Below are positions 47,401 to 59,959 of a DNA stretch of 64,000 bases, in pieces. Below the pieces are notes generated by a model that saw only the letters and a list, made by a program, of their open reading frames with translations, ran no database searches and was not told the DNA's origin. The translations under genes were made by a program, and so were the position numbers. How positions within the stretch are numbered: position 1 is the stretch's first letter; every line of letters begins with the position of its first letter. This stretch comes from Cloeon dipterum (Eukaryota > Arthropoda > Insecta > Ephemeroptera > Baetidae): positions 22,124,501 to 22,188,500 of the forward strand of contig NC_088787.1 in the NCBI RefSeq assembly GCF_949628265.1. The letters are read 5' to 3'.

Positions 47401-50400
47401 AGCGGGGGAGGGAGGTAAATTTAAACGGAATTCATCAGCCGCTGGTGCGTTCATCATGCGTTTCTCAGCATTTTAAAACACTCGACACGTAAAACTCACA
47501 AAGCTGTTTTTTCTGCAGGCAGCGAGAGGAATTAATATCATTGCACGCGCGCTAGCTAGCTCGCTCGACCCTTTTATTAATTAAAAAAGCGAGGAAAAAG
47601 CTTGTTAACAACTAGACGACCTCAGTCGTGCTTCAAATCATGAATTGCTTATTGTTAGTCGAGAGAAGGCGAAACTGCTCTTTTGAAAACGGTGATCAAT
47701 TTAGATCTTGCAATGTGTTCAAACGCTGTTTCTAGAAAATTGGCCTCTGATTAATTTTATTCAGCGGAGAAAGTTGGAATGATATGCTGGTTACGAGTAG
47801 CACGTAAAATGTCAGCATTCCCATTTTTCCTGGAAAACATTTTTACACAGAGAACCCTTCAAATAAAATCGATATTTCCAGCCGACAAGGAAATATTGCA
47901 GTTTGACAATGTTTAGCAAAATTATTGTTTAAAGAGCGACGCTATTGATAAGAGTTTTTTCCACGTTGTGCCGCTTTCTGTGTAAATAATATTGCTGACA
48001 AAGCAGCGTAATTTACGGACTCGTCTGTCGCGTTTGTGGCGGCGATTAATTAGTTCTCGCGGCTCGGCATGCTTTGTGTGCGCCCGCGTATTTGTTTCAA
48101 CGGCCGAATTTCGGTCATTAATGCTCCGCTATGTATGCAAATGGCGAATTAAACGGGCCGCGTGCGGACGGACGGACGAACAGGCGGACGGACGGACACA
48201 CACGCGTTTTAATGGCGCCGCCGTATAATTGCCGGCACGTCCAATTTATTCTCGGGCTCATTTGATGGGCACCGAACAACGAGAACCATTTGTTAAGCGC
48301 AGTTTCAATTACGTGTGCGCCATTTGTATGCGTGAAACAACCCTGCCCCGCCGCTTCAATTCGGGGGGCTGCCGGGGGGATGCGCGAGCGCGAAAAGCGG
48401 CCGGCTGGGCCTTTGATTGCTGTCGGGTGGTAATTTTTAATTAGCACCAATTTGGTTTGCATCAGCTTTTGTTAGAGTTGCTTCTCTGAATTCTTCACGG
48501 GCAGACCAACAAATTAAAAATACGATTTCTTGCCTCCTCTACTTTTTACTGCAGATTTAGATGTGAATTGATGATGGAGAATATTGAGTTTAACTCTATG
48601 AAATAAATCAATAATCAAAAAATTTTAAGGATTAGAAAATAATTTTCCCTCTTTTAGAATAGAACCAAATTAAATAACACTCGAAATTTAAAAATCCAGA
48701 ATGCAATTTTCCTGATTAAAATTGCAAAATGATTTCAGTGATTTGCAATTTAATTCATAATTTATTTACAAAAAGGCCTCCAGTCCGACCTATTTATCTG
48801 CGACAACGTTCGGAGATTAAAGAAAATGATTTGGAGCAGCAACTCGCGAGCGCTATGTATATATATATACTTCTCTCCAGATGCGCAACAGAAAAGAGGT
48901 AGTCAGACTGGGGAGCAGAGCAGAGAGCGAGCAGAAAAATGCAGCTCAGCGCTCTATGCACTCATTGCAGTCGCAGTCGAGGGTCATATGCGCCAGCAGC
49001 GCGGAATAAAAAGCATGGGATGTGGATTTCTGCCTTGCGCCGAACGTGACTTTCAGGTCAACACTCGTCCCGCGATTGATGACATATTTCTAAATATCAG
49101 GCCGATCGCTCCAACTACAAAAGAAGCAAAATTAACCTGCGCTGAATGTTACGTTTATTTTAAAATTGTTGTCAATAAAAATTAAAAATCATCTTTTCCT
49201 CACAGACGAAGAATACTATTTACCTTTGTGTAGCTGCAGCGTGCAAAAACAATTTTTCTAGATTGCATTCGGGCGGAAAATGTGTCTGAAAGCGATTTTC
49301 CGCTGTCGCAAGTCGGTTGATTAGCGTCCGAGGGCTCTTCACTGCTTTGGGAGGCTCGTCTCGTTACTAATTCAGGAGAGCGGCAAAAACGACGGCGCCT
49401 CCAGAAGCAGGCGTTTAAATATTTACGCATTTAAAGTGCGCCCGGCAGCCCGCCTTTTGAGTATAAAACGAGAGAGATAGCGAAAGAGACACTTTATTGC
49501 AGCTGCGGCCAGACAGACAGTAGGACGGACGCAAGGACCGACGGATGGCCGGCTTCAATCAACTTAATCAAATGATCGTGTCCACCCCCTCGGGAGTCGC
49601 TTTTAGTCGCCTCCACAATACAAGGGGATAGGGTGAGGCGGCCGAGCGAGCGAGAGAGCGATCAAACCAACCACCCACAATTACTCCAGAGCTGCGGCTA
49701 CTCTCCGATAGTGGAAAATACCCGATCACGACTCGGTGATTTCTTCAAAGCTGCCGCCTGCTAATTGAATAAAAGCGGAGCACTGCTACTAAAAGAGAAA
49801 AAATAAGCAAACAAAATAATAGAGGAAGATGCAGTTTTGTTGCTGTAATTTCTGATTTATCTGTTTTGTTTCGGCAGCATTGTTAACTAACGGTCCAACA
49901 ACAACTTTTTTGAACATTTTGTTTCTTAAAATCCTTCAAATGAAGAATCTGATGATTACTTAAATTGTAATTTTCATCAAATCAGCTAAAATTTTGAACC
50001 TTTTCCTCCAAGAGGTTGAAAACTCATTACCATTCCCTAAAAGTTCATCAGCGGACCGAGAAACAATATTTTCCACCCGGCTCTAGTGCAGGGGGCGAGT
50101 GCCGGCTTTATCGCTCGTCAGTAATGCGAGTGTATGTACGTATGTATGTATTGAGTACATGGTATGGTGCCATCTATCAAAGCGCGCTGAGAGAATCGAG
50201 CTGGCTGAGGCGCAATCAGCCGCAAAAGGGCGATAATGAAGCAGCCGGCGTTCTCTTGCTCTCTCCATCGAGCAGCAGCAGAGCAGTAGCAGCTCATTCC
50301 CAATATCAGCAGCCCCTGTAATGTATACACGCAGCGGCGGCGTCATCCATCTTCTTCTCGCGGGCTGACGTTCGAAATTGCGACATGGCTTGGCCCATTC

Positions 50401-53400
50401 TTCGCATGCTTAAACACCAGGTACGCGAGCAACAGAAAAATGCTCGAGCCGGATTCACCCCGTCGGCAATGATCGACCCTCTTTCACTTCCAAGATTTGC
50501 GCACTACCACGAACGGTTCATTTTCGGCTTGATCAAGCACTGCCGAGCAGGACTTTTCTTTCGTCCCCTCGTTTCTCTTGATCATTGAATGGTCTGATTC
50601 AAATTACGCAATGGGGGAAAGAAGATAAATTTCTCACATTATTTAAACTAATCTGTGTTTAGTTAATTTATTTTTTTGGACAAATTGAAGTTTTTGTAAA
50701 TGAATGAAGCGATTTCGCAGTTTGAAACGAAAACGAGCAGTGCTGGGAACGAGCGAGGTTTGCTGTGGCAAGCTGTCGCGTCGGGCGCCGCCATATTTCG
50801 AGTCGTGCAGCCGATTTGCATACTGCAGTCATAACTCAGAACGAGCGGGCTGAGATTTTTCGCGCAAAAAGCGGTGAGCGGCAGCGAAATCGGCTGCTGA
50901 AAAAGTCCCTTGATGTGAATAAAAATAAAATTGTTGATTCGATTCGAGCAGCACGTACGCCTGAATCGATACAAAAGCGACAGAAAAGTTTCCACCATGC
51001 TCTCACGTGTGTTCTTGTCATGTGAGTGCAAATGTTCTCCTCTTTCGGGACGAGCAAGAGCTCGAAATTGAGTGAAACGCCAACTTTGCCGTCGATGCTT
51101 TTTTACGTTATGTTTTTGAATTTTATTTTAGTTCTAGTTGATGAGTATTTAATTTTAACTATTCTGACAGTTGATAGCGGCATCTTTCAGATTTGGGTAT
51201 ATCCCTTCTTATTTTTTCCGTTTGTTAAAAAAAGCATCATTCCCGCTGACAAGAATTTAGGAACGATTCAATTTATATTTTAAAGCTTGCACAAAAGGTC
51301 ATCTCCATAAATCAAAATGTTATTTTTTATTTAATAAATATACTTGGTTCTGTTTATGATTAATTATCGCAAAAAAATCTTAACAGATTATTTGTCCTCG
51401 AGCCGCACCTGCTGCTTTAGCGAGCGGGACAAAAAAATCCAACCGAAGAAACAATTTATTTTCGTTGGTTAATCTCAACACGATCGCTGGTGAATGTTGT
51501 TGGTCGTTGTGCACTTTATTTATAGACGCTAGAAAGAACGTCATCGGCAAATTCATCGCTCCTCTCGAAAAGCGGCGTTTTGCCTCGACAAATCCCACGC
51601 CGACGCAGACGGGTGGGCAAAAAACAGCAATTTGTTCGGTTCGGAAGTGAGAATTTATGGGGCCTGTCCTGTTCTGTCGGTGGAAATTAATTGTTCCAAG
51701 CGGGGGTCGGGAGAGCACCGTGAAAATGTCAAAATCATAGAAACGTGCGATGAAGTGACTTTTCAAAGGGGAGAGTGAACTGGAGGAAAGTGGCGGGAAA
51801 TGCGTAAATTTGAAAAAGTATAATTCAAGATGCATTCCCATGTGTCAGGAGGGCCAGGGAAGGGGGAAGACTGCTCGACTGTGTACGAAAATCATCATGC
51901 GAGGTCGGAAACTCACCCCTGAGCGCTTTCATGTGGGCAACGGCCATGCGCAGGATGGTCAGCTTGTCCGGCTTGCGTGCGAGGGCGCTGCACGTGGGCA
52001 CCATGTCTGAGAGCTCTGTGATGTAGGCCGTCATCTTGTTGCGGCGCCGGCGCTCGATTTCGCAATGGTTCTCCCTACTGCAAATTACAAGACGCCGGTT
52101 AGTACAAAATTGTAGCCTGACAAGAACTGCAAAGAACATTTAAATACAGTAGGAGGGCAAGGGTGTTTGACTAGGAGCAACACTTCGTTAAGTTGGTATG
52201 ATAAATGATGGCGCTGGGTGACTGGACAATGCAGCCAACCCTAAATTTATCGTTTTAATGGTTTTAATAAACCCCCAAGTGTTTTTAAAGTTTATTTTAA
52301 GAACTGACGTTACAAATATTTAATTCTGATCAAGTCAGGAGTAAATGTTTCTGAAATTTGCCTTGAGTTTTTGACAGCCATTGATGAAATAAAATTGTAA
52401 TGAGGCCTTCATTGCTGTGAGAAACATTTTTAATTTGTTTATGTTGTAAAAAGTGACTGATAAGTGGTAGCAGAAATATTTCTAACAGTTTTTTCAGCTC
52501 ATCAATTCATCTCAAGCCTTTCACGTACAACATCATTTTTCTCTTGTCTCTTGAACACTTTTTCCTCATCATCATTACACATTCATTTGGAGTAAAGGCG
52601 AATGTAAACATAATTTGTCAGAGTTGATTTATTTAAAAGCAAAATGAGTCACATAAAAATCGGCTGGAAACAATCGGAGGCGAGAAGTCGTGGGCGGACA
52701 GCCCGTTTGTTATATGGGATATATATATATATTCGCAGGAGCGAGCAGAGTGCGAGTGTGGCGTGCGCTGTGTGTGTGTATTTGGTAATTCGAGGATGCT
52801 AATAACGTGTGCGGTAGCTACCTCTTTACTCTGACCTTTCTGCCCATTTGTCAGCGGGAGGACGCGCGCCGTTGGTATGTCGCGCGCGCCCGCTCCGTCG
52901 CACGTGGGCGACTCCTCGACTTTCGTGTATCGGCCCGCCTTTTATACCTGTTGTAATCGCCTTCATGCGGAAGGACTACACTCAAATACCAAACTTAATA
53001 ATGAAAAATACATTTATTTCCCTACTGTAAAAATCCGCGCAGTAAAAGATACGCAGTAAAAGATTAGCGTCGATCGAAACCACAATTCAGCGGAAAATCA
53101 CTCCACGCAGGAATCAGACCCGTGAGAATTGGAGAATGAAGCGCCCTTTCAACCTGCCTCCTCTCTTTTTTCACTTTTCCTCGGAAACGAAATTAATTTT
53201 CCATGATTTGGCCGAATTCGAGGAACGCAGCGCGCGGCAAAAAACAGAGGGAAGCGGAGGCACAGGGATCGCGTGTCGAGCCGCCGGCCAGGCGATCGAT
53301 TTTTTTTATTCCTCCACTCAGCAGCGGCAAGAAAGACCTGAGCAATACACAGAACACTCCTTTCGTATTATATTCTGCAGCGCCGACTTATTATTATCAT

Positions 53401-56067
53401 AAAGGAAGAAGAAAAGAGGCAGCAGAGGGAAAATGCGCATGCAAACAGAGACTACTCGCGGTGCTGAGGCACAATGAATTATGGATCAGCCCAGCAACAG
53501 ATTCTACTTTTACAGCCAGAATTATTTTCGAGCAAAAGTACCAACAAATTTCGTTATTTGAATAAAAAAAATATAATCAAAGAGCTAACTAATTTTCACC
53601 ACATACTGAAGAAGGAAAAGAAGGACAATTATTTTCAACATTTTTTATTTTTATTGCAGTTTAACCTTTTTTCATTCAAGATAAATAAAACGAAACTGAA
53701 ATGGCAATTAATTTAAATACAAATTGGCCGGTAAAAAGAAAATTAATAATCACTCACAAGATAATATCACTCGTTAGTGAGTAATGGATGGAGCTACGAA
53801 GGTTTAAGTTCCTCATGGAATTTAAAATAATTCAAAATCCAATTTTGAAGCCAGTTTTCATTCAATTGTGATGATATTTAATAGGTACACTTTACTTGAT
53901 AAGACAAATCGATCGATGTGGTTCATTTTTTAATTTCCGGAAAAGTCCTTTATTTTTAAACTATTGCCGGGAAACTGGCAAATAGCACATTACCGGTTCG
54001 AGACAATGTTTTAAATTTCCTTAATTTTTACTTGATTACTGTAATTATTAATTAATTACTTAATGTAATACACATATTTTTTCGGAAACGCAAAAAATTT
54101 TGAACACATGTAAAAATTTGTATCAGCTTACTACGTTTTTTTCTATGCAATTAACCAATGAAAACTTACAAAGCTCAGAACTAACCCGTGTAGGATTTTT
54201 TTTTTAAACTTTTCGCAACGTCAAAACTGACCCAGCCACCGATCGATTTGTTTCATAGAACAGTGTCTACAAGTTATAGTTAACAATAAACTAAATTGAT
54301 CAACAAATATACATACTTTTAAATATTGGGTCATTCTCCTCGAATCTTTAAAAATAGCAAAAAATTTCCATTGGTGTTACAGCAACACGGATTCAATGGT
54401 TTCACCAAAAACTGAAAGGTTGAAATCAAAGCGATTCCTTGTTAGAAAAAATAATAGAAATTTCAAGAATTCAGTTCATATTTCTTTGGTTGCTTGAATA
54501 GGAACGAACCAAGCCAAATTAGCCGTCACAAATCCAGCTAAGCTTGTCCCCGCATTCAATTTAGGGCGTCAGGGTGCTGGTGGGATTGTGCCGAATTTTC
54601 TCATTTTCGTGTCTGAAGGAAGCGCCGGTTTCATTAGTAACTTATTATTGGCCTGCTGCTGGGCGGAAAGGGCAGCATCTCTATTCAGCAGCGGCCGGGC
54701 AGGAAGGAAAATTATTTTCTTTCTTCCCTTGGGCCGTCAATGGCCGTGTAATGGCCGGTCGGCCGGTTCAGTTCAGTTCGGTCGGTCGGGTGCAGTCAGC
54801 CGTGCCAATAATTCCCGCTTTGCCGCTGCTGATTGCAGGCAGGCAGGCAAGCAGGCTGGCTGGATATAAGCAAACAGCGCAGTTCCCACGCGCCCGTCGA
54901 GCACAATTGAGCCCAATTATCACATACTTTTTAGACTAGCCTGCGCGCGACCGTATCATTACCCGTTTAAAAGGTGCAAGATGCCAAGAAACACCCTTTA
55001 TTTGCTTGCTGGCTCCAGCGACACCAACACAGCCACACTCAACGGCGCTAATGGCCTTCCAGAAGATGCACTTTACACCAAGTCACCAGTTAAACACTCA
55101 TTTTCCCGAACGCCTATTTATTAGATACATTTCTCGATCGTTTTTTTTGCATTTTAAACGGTTTTATCGAGAAAATACCTAGAAAAAACACATTTACACA
55201 TTGAAAAAAATATTAAGTTTTAAAGGATAAAAAGGTGCACCGAATGAAAATTAATTGATTTCACATTCAGGGTGATTCTTGGCTCGGTGTAATTTCAACA
55301 TCTTTCAAGATCTTGGTAAAAAGCAATTAAAATTTTCCAGTGTACTTAGAAATAGGAAAGGATCCAAAATATAAATAAGTTTAGCTTGGTAAATTTATTC
55401 ATTTTTTTAAATTCTTTAGCTTGAATTTTTTAAATTTCATTTTTTTTTAATTTTAGTCATCTATCTTAATTTAATTCCCGCGTCTAATGTCATCAATATA
55501 AATTAAAATTGGGTTCCCAGTTCCCGTTACACGGCCGCAGATAATGCGAACACAATCGGCGTTTGTGTAAAACCGAGTCGAACAACAAATCAGCAGCAAA
55601 AAAATCAGATAAGGCGCATTTCCACTTATTCTTTTTTGCCGAGATGTGGTGGGCAACAAAACGCTCAATTGCTCTCCCGGCGATCAGCGCAGTGCATGTC
55701 GGGGATGCAGCTGACGCTCAAATCAAATGCATGAAATCGCAACAAGCCGAAGATTTGATTGCAAAAAGAGATTCAGGAATTTTTTCAAGAAATATATCTC
55801 AAGCCCAAAGCCACACTTCATAAATTACAGAATGACCATTTCCAGCTTTTCACCATTTTGAGGTTAGGTTCATAGGATTTAACTAGTAGTGAGAGAACCA
55901 TCATATTTTTTGAGACGCGGCCGGTCAGCATTTTTTGTGGCATTCCAAATCCTTTTTTATTTCATTCCAGGCCTGAGCGCGAGAATAGAGGATAGAGGTA
56001 CTCACTAATAAAAATAATACGATTTTTATAATTGCCGCGGCCGCTGCAGCCCATACGATATGTGATT

Positions 56068-56154
<87 letters not shown>

Positions 56155-59100
56155 AGAAGAAGAGAGAGCCTCTGGCCGAACCGCTGGCGGGCATTTGGTC
56201 GTGGGAACTCTCGTTTGGTCCAGTCAAATAAATACGCCTAAATACTGTGTGCAGACGCGGGGCATTTTGAGTGAGAGAGAGAGCCAGCCGCACGCCCCCA
56301 CGGAGTAATCGGCGAGCAAACGGTTTCTTCACCAGCAAACCATCTTAGTCACGACACGCTTTTTTTAAACTGGACCGTGGACATTCTGAGGCGAACGCGT
56401 GAAATCGAGGGCATTTGCCTCTTTATTTATCTTAGATTATCGATATCTGTATTTCCTCGCAAAGAATGGAATTTATCATACTCGAAACGGATGAAAAATA
56501 TTTATATTTGGCAAGTTGCAATAATGTGCTAGAACCGTCGAGTGATTTTCATGAAAATGATCAATAAAATATTTCTGCTTCAAAGAAATATTATGTGGAT
56601 ATTTAAATGTATATACACTAAAAATAGTAAGCCTCATTTTTTTAATATTTTTAAACAAATATCAGGGCATAGCGACTGATTGTTTAAAAAAATAGTATTT
56701 GGTCTCAATTACGTATTTCCCAATTTGATATCGTTTCAGTCAGTCTATGAAATTTTCTTACCTACACGTACAAGCTCAACTATCGTGTTGTATTTCAAAT
56801 ATCAGGTATAAAATGCATTTGTAGCGATAGCGACGAGACCTTTAATTAAACAAAAACAAATTAGCACGGGACGTTTCATCATGGAAAAAATCTAGATATC
56901 ATTTTTACGAGCTGTGTTGGTATACCCGTGCTTGGAATTCCGCTCGCAAAATTTACGTGCCGACGGCCAATTAACCCTTTCTGTGCGTGAAATTCCGGCG
57001 GAGCGACACACCCAACCAGCGTGGTTTGTGCTCACGAGTGCAGAGGAAAAGATTGGCATCATCATCATCATCAGCGCGTGGTGCATTGTTTGTCATTCGG
57101 CTGCGGCGTCGCAGCCTCGGCCGGCGACACCGACGTGAAATTCGCTGCGCGCGCGCGTGCATTACGATGGCCGCGCCGCCAGAATTCATGCATGCATCAT
57201 ACATTCATGCATAAGGCGATTTTCATTACGCTCCGGCTGCTTCCAGAGAACGCGGCAGCGCGCAAAACAATGAGACTCATCGTTTCACCCCATGAATAAT
57301 CGATGATGCCTGCTCGACGTTCAAATAAATGCTTTTGCTGTCGCGCCAGCCAACTTTAAAATCGAATTGATTTGCGTCTCGTTGCCATGATCATTGCAAA
57401 ATGAGGTCAATAATTCAACCTTGTTCTCGGTCAGGTCTTTCCAGAATGATTTTTTGTTTCAGTTGACATTGGTAATTAAAACCAGCTTTCCAGACCTCCG
57501 AAAAAGAAATTACTAATCAGACGGTCAGAGCAAACTAAATTTAAAAATTGGGCTGAAGGTGAAACGAAGGCCGTCTTGGATAAGATAATTATTTTTCTGA
57601 GATTTATCTTAATCCATAATTTCAAATACGAGTGTTTTGCAATACAACTAAATTGAAGTTTAAATAAAATGGTAAAATTAACTTTTCCTTTTAATGTGTT
57701 ACCCTATTTTCCATTTCGTAATTAAGTTTTTTTACCCAAAATGTTGATCTTGCAAAATTTACTTTATTTTGAACAATTACCGAGTTAGTAGTAAAAAAAT
57801 GCATCTTAGACCTGTATACAAAATTTAAAGGACTAAATTGAATAAAAAATCCATTTTAGCGTGATATCGATTGTCATTTTTTTTTTAGAAAAAAGTCGCT
57901 GGAAAATTAAAATAAAAACTTCGTTTATGCACCATTGTCAGGGACTATGGACACAATTGCAATAATTTCACGATTCCGGCTTCCATTTTTCGTTGTTGTG
58001 CACGGCGGCGTCGCAATCACGGCTAATTTGCATAAACGAATGTTCGATTCGGAGCGATTGGCACACAGTGTGTGTCGGTGCAGCCGCCGCGCGCTGTTTC
58101 CACACAAGAGCGCAAAGCAGAGAGCTAATTGCTCAAACAGCCAATTCCGCAAGCAGAAAACACGCGCGAGCGGCGCAATTATTCGCGTCCGACAATTAGC
58201 CGCAAACGCCGAATCGAAGCAGAAGCACCGATTTCTGTGAGAAAAGGCCCGGAAAGGCGCCAGGGGCGGACTGGCCCGTTATGCGCGACGCACAGAAGCG
58301 CAATTAGTGCGAAAAAACAAAACGAGTGGGCGGCCCACGTGCGGGTTCCCACGGGAATCGGTGGCGACTGTCGCACCCCGCGGCCCTTATCGGCTTTCTC
58401 CCCGAAAAAATTCGCCATCCTGCACCGGCGGAGAGCACGAGAAGCGCTGCTGCACGCTCCACATTTTTATGCAAATGCGCTGTTTATGCAGGCAGCACTC
58501 AAAAATCTGTCCAAACGCTTCTGACTCGAGCGATTGTAAAATTTTGTGTCTGATTATTATTATATTCACCATAAATAATGCATGAGCCTCCGCCACCGCG
58601 CGCGGAGGCGGTTTTTTTAATTGGCTTTGCCTGTGCTAAAATGCAAAATACCGTCATTCATTGCGTGTCGAACCACGTTTGAATGTGGAAATTTCATTAG
58701 CCAAAGACACGAACCAAATTATATGTATTTAATATTCATTACCCGCAGATTTCTTCTGTTTTTTTAAACAACAGGAAGTTCAATTGTTGAATTTTGCAGC
58801 GAAAAGGATATTTCACCAACTCAACAATATTTGGTTATGAAAAAGATAACAATTAAAAAAAAATACAAACAGGGAATTCAATCTCATACCGTATATTGTC
58901 TCGTCCTCTCAGTACTTCACTTGCAAAAATGTCACAACTCAGAATTTACTGTAGAGGGTTCTGAATCACCAACCATTGAAAACGATAAATTGCACTCATT
59001 GCTGAGCACAAAAAAGAGAGCAAGTGACGAGATTTTCCAAGAAACTTCCTCTCGCCATTCCTTTGACGCAAAAATTCATCAGCCCAAAATTAATACCTTC

Positions 59101-59959
59101 AAATTAAGTAATATTTAATGCTAAGTACTGCTACTTGTATCACGAGAAATTTCTAAGAAAATCTTCTAAGAAAATAAAGGCTGCAACAAACAGCTAACTT
59201 AACAAAAAGGATATTATCTATTGAATTTAAACGGGTCAAACTTTGAGGGATAACCTTTTTTCAGATTCAAATTAAAACTAATTTTGTTAAATAGTTATGT
59301 TCGAGCACCACTTTAAAGTCAGGAATAATCTTTATATATTATTAGTCTTTTAATTCTTGAATTTAACAAAAGGAACTAGCAACTTGGTTTCCAGATTTCA
59401 ATGACACGAAATTCCTCCCATTTTTCCTACACTGAAATCGGATCAAGTGTCTGTTGAGCAAGGCGGTTGCCTTGAACCGCAGTGGGTGAATTGTTGGTAC
59501 GTGTAATATTATTTACGCCCAATTGAATGTGCGGCGAAGCCTTTTAAATCTTTTTCTCTCGCTATGCGGAGAAAGAGCAGCAACAGCAGCAGCTAAACTC
59601 CCGCTGACTCGATGCTTCTCTCAAGCGCGCGAAATTATATGGCCATTATTATGGCACTTTTATCGCACGCGCTTGCTTTGCCACTTTCCTCCATGTATGT
59701 GGCTCATTCAGTTGACCGGAATCCGTGTTTTTATAATTCTATTGCATGACACTCACATTACGCCATCTCGCATCTCGTGAAATGTGCTCTTTGCTTGTCA
59801 AACGAATGGGCTGAGGTAATAAATTAGGAGATGTCGTCAGGGGGAAAGATGGAACGGCACATTAGAGCCGATGATTACCTGGCAAACCGCTCCTTGTCCT
59901 GAATGCTTTCTTCCTCCATTCGCGTATATTTGCTGCCACTGGCGTCTTCCTCATCTGAC
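35204..59959 (-). CDS. tgo: ARNT/tango, bHLH-PAS transcription factor (first exon not found)
   Basis: Nuclear partner for class I bHLH-PAS proteins (HIF-alpha/Sima, Sim, Trh, Ss). Exons: 59879-59959, 51917-52074, 40896-41080, 40273-40420, 39434-39757, 38682-38840, 38474-38624, 38244-38389, 37661-37872, 36469-36619, 35204-35409. All phases close, giving 639 residues plus the unknown N-terminus. The first exon has [14 protein letters not shown] and DKERFAR. The basic region and HLH follow ([14 protein letters not shown], then [20 protein letters not shown]). [20 protein letters not shown] marks ARNT rather than cycle/BMAL. PAS-A runs from [20 protein letters not shown] to about [14 protein letters not shown] lies in the two exons at 38474-38840 ([20 protein letters not shown]). 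The C-terminus is Gln/Pro/Ser-rich and ends NMFNTSFE, as in insect tango. The start may lie in an undetected exon beyond 59959; an internal ATG in this exon (MEEESIQ) is an alternative. Confidence 0.93.
36830..37440 (-). mobile_element. Ty3/gypsy-type pol fragment in a tango intron
   Basis: The minus strand 36979-37440 encodes the linker before reverse transcriptase and its first block: [20 protein letters not shown], then [16 protein letters not shown], then [20 protein letters not shown]. These are hallmarks of Ty3/gypsy (Metaviridae-type) retrotransposons. After KKDADGN the frame loses similarity, and the YxDD core, RNase H and integrase are absent. No LTRs are seen. It is a short dead fragment lying in the same orientation as tango, between the exons at 36469-36619 and 37661-37872. 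Boundaries are approximate. Confidence 0.75.
39000..39260. repeat. Dispersed repeat fragment in a tango intron
   Basis: AACGTCAAAAATGACC, then TCAATCTATTTGTCTCGCTG and AAGTGTCTATAA, resemble 54220-54280 (AACGTCAAAACTGACCC, then CGATCGATTTGTTTC and CAGTGTCTACAAG). Two copies of an old repeat in two introns of one gene. The family is unknown. Confidence 0.4.
44362..44423. repeat. (GA)n microsatellite
   Basis: About 31 uninterrupted GA units following a G9 run. Open frames through it read Arg-Glu or Ser-Leu and are artefacts. GA tracts are GAGA-factor sites in flies; whether that holds here is unknown. Confidence 0.9.
49457..49470 (+). promoter_or_regulatory. TATA-like sequence in tango intron
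   Basis: GAGTATAAAACGAGAGAG on the plus strand. No gene follows within view. Weak. Confidence 0.15.
52938..52946 (-). promoter_or_regulatory. TATA box candidate upstream of the tango bHLH exon
   Basis: The minus strand has TATAAAAGG followed by GC-rich sequence, 864 bp upstream of the bHLH exon. An alternative tango promoter is possible. The first downstream ATG (ACAAATGGGCAGAAAG then GTCAGA) is not in phase with the bHLH exon, so a protein-level isoform is not supported. Confidence 0.3.
53770..54430. repeat. Dispersed repeat, copy in tango intron
   Basis: Shares AATTCAAAATCCAATTTTGA, GAAGCCAGTTTTCA and ATTCAATGGTTTCACCAAAA with the CBP intron repeat at 2620-3000. Its right part also matches 39046-39100. 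Orientation is the same. Boundaries cannot be fixed. Confidence 0.5.
56072..56168. repeat. (GA)n microsatellite
   Basis: About 39 GA units grading into (AAG)n and GA again. It is the second such tract in tango introns. Frames through it are artefacts. Confidence 0.9.

Larger units (their letters stand above)
41081..51916 (-). other. Large tango intron (10.8 kb) between bHLH and PAS-A exons
   Basis: It contains GC-richer stretches with many CpG (41370-42050, 43000-43480, 44900-45400, 48000-48450), a (GA)n tract and AT-rich parts. No internal gene was recognised on either strand. The longest frames (for example 41373-42038 +) lack motifs and splice support. The size and composition fit an intron holding regulatory elements, which I infer but cannot show. 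Confidence 0.5.
52075..59878 (-). other. Large tango intron (7.8 kb) upstream of the bHLH exon
   Basis: Holds the TATA-like site at 52938-52946, a repeat at 53770-54430 and a (GA)n tract at 56072-56168. No coding exon was recognised. The mix of CpG-rich and AT-rich parts resembles the other large intron. Confidence 0.5.

Noticed and set aside
35204-52074. Assignment of the bHLH-PAS gene to cycle/BMAL
   Set aside because: The [18 protein letters not shown] stretch and the NMFNTSFE end are ARNT/tango features; cycle has different residues there.
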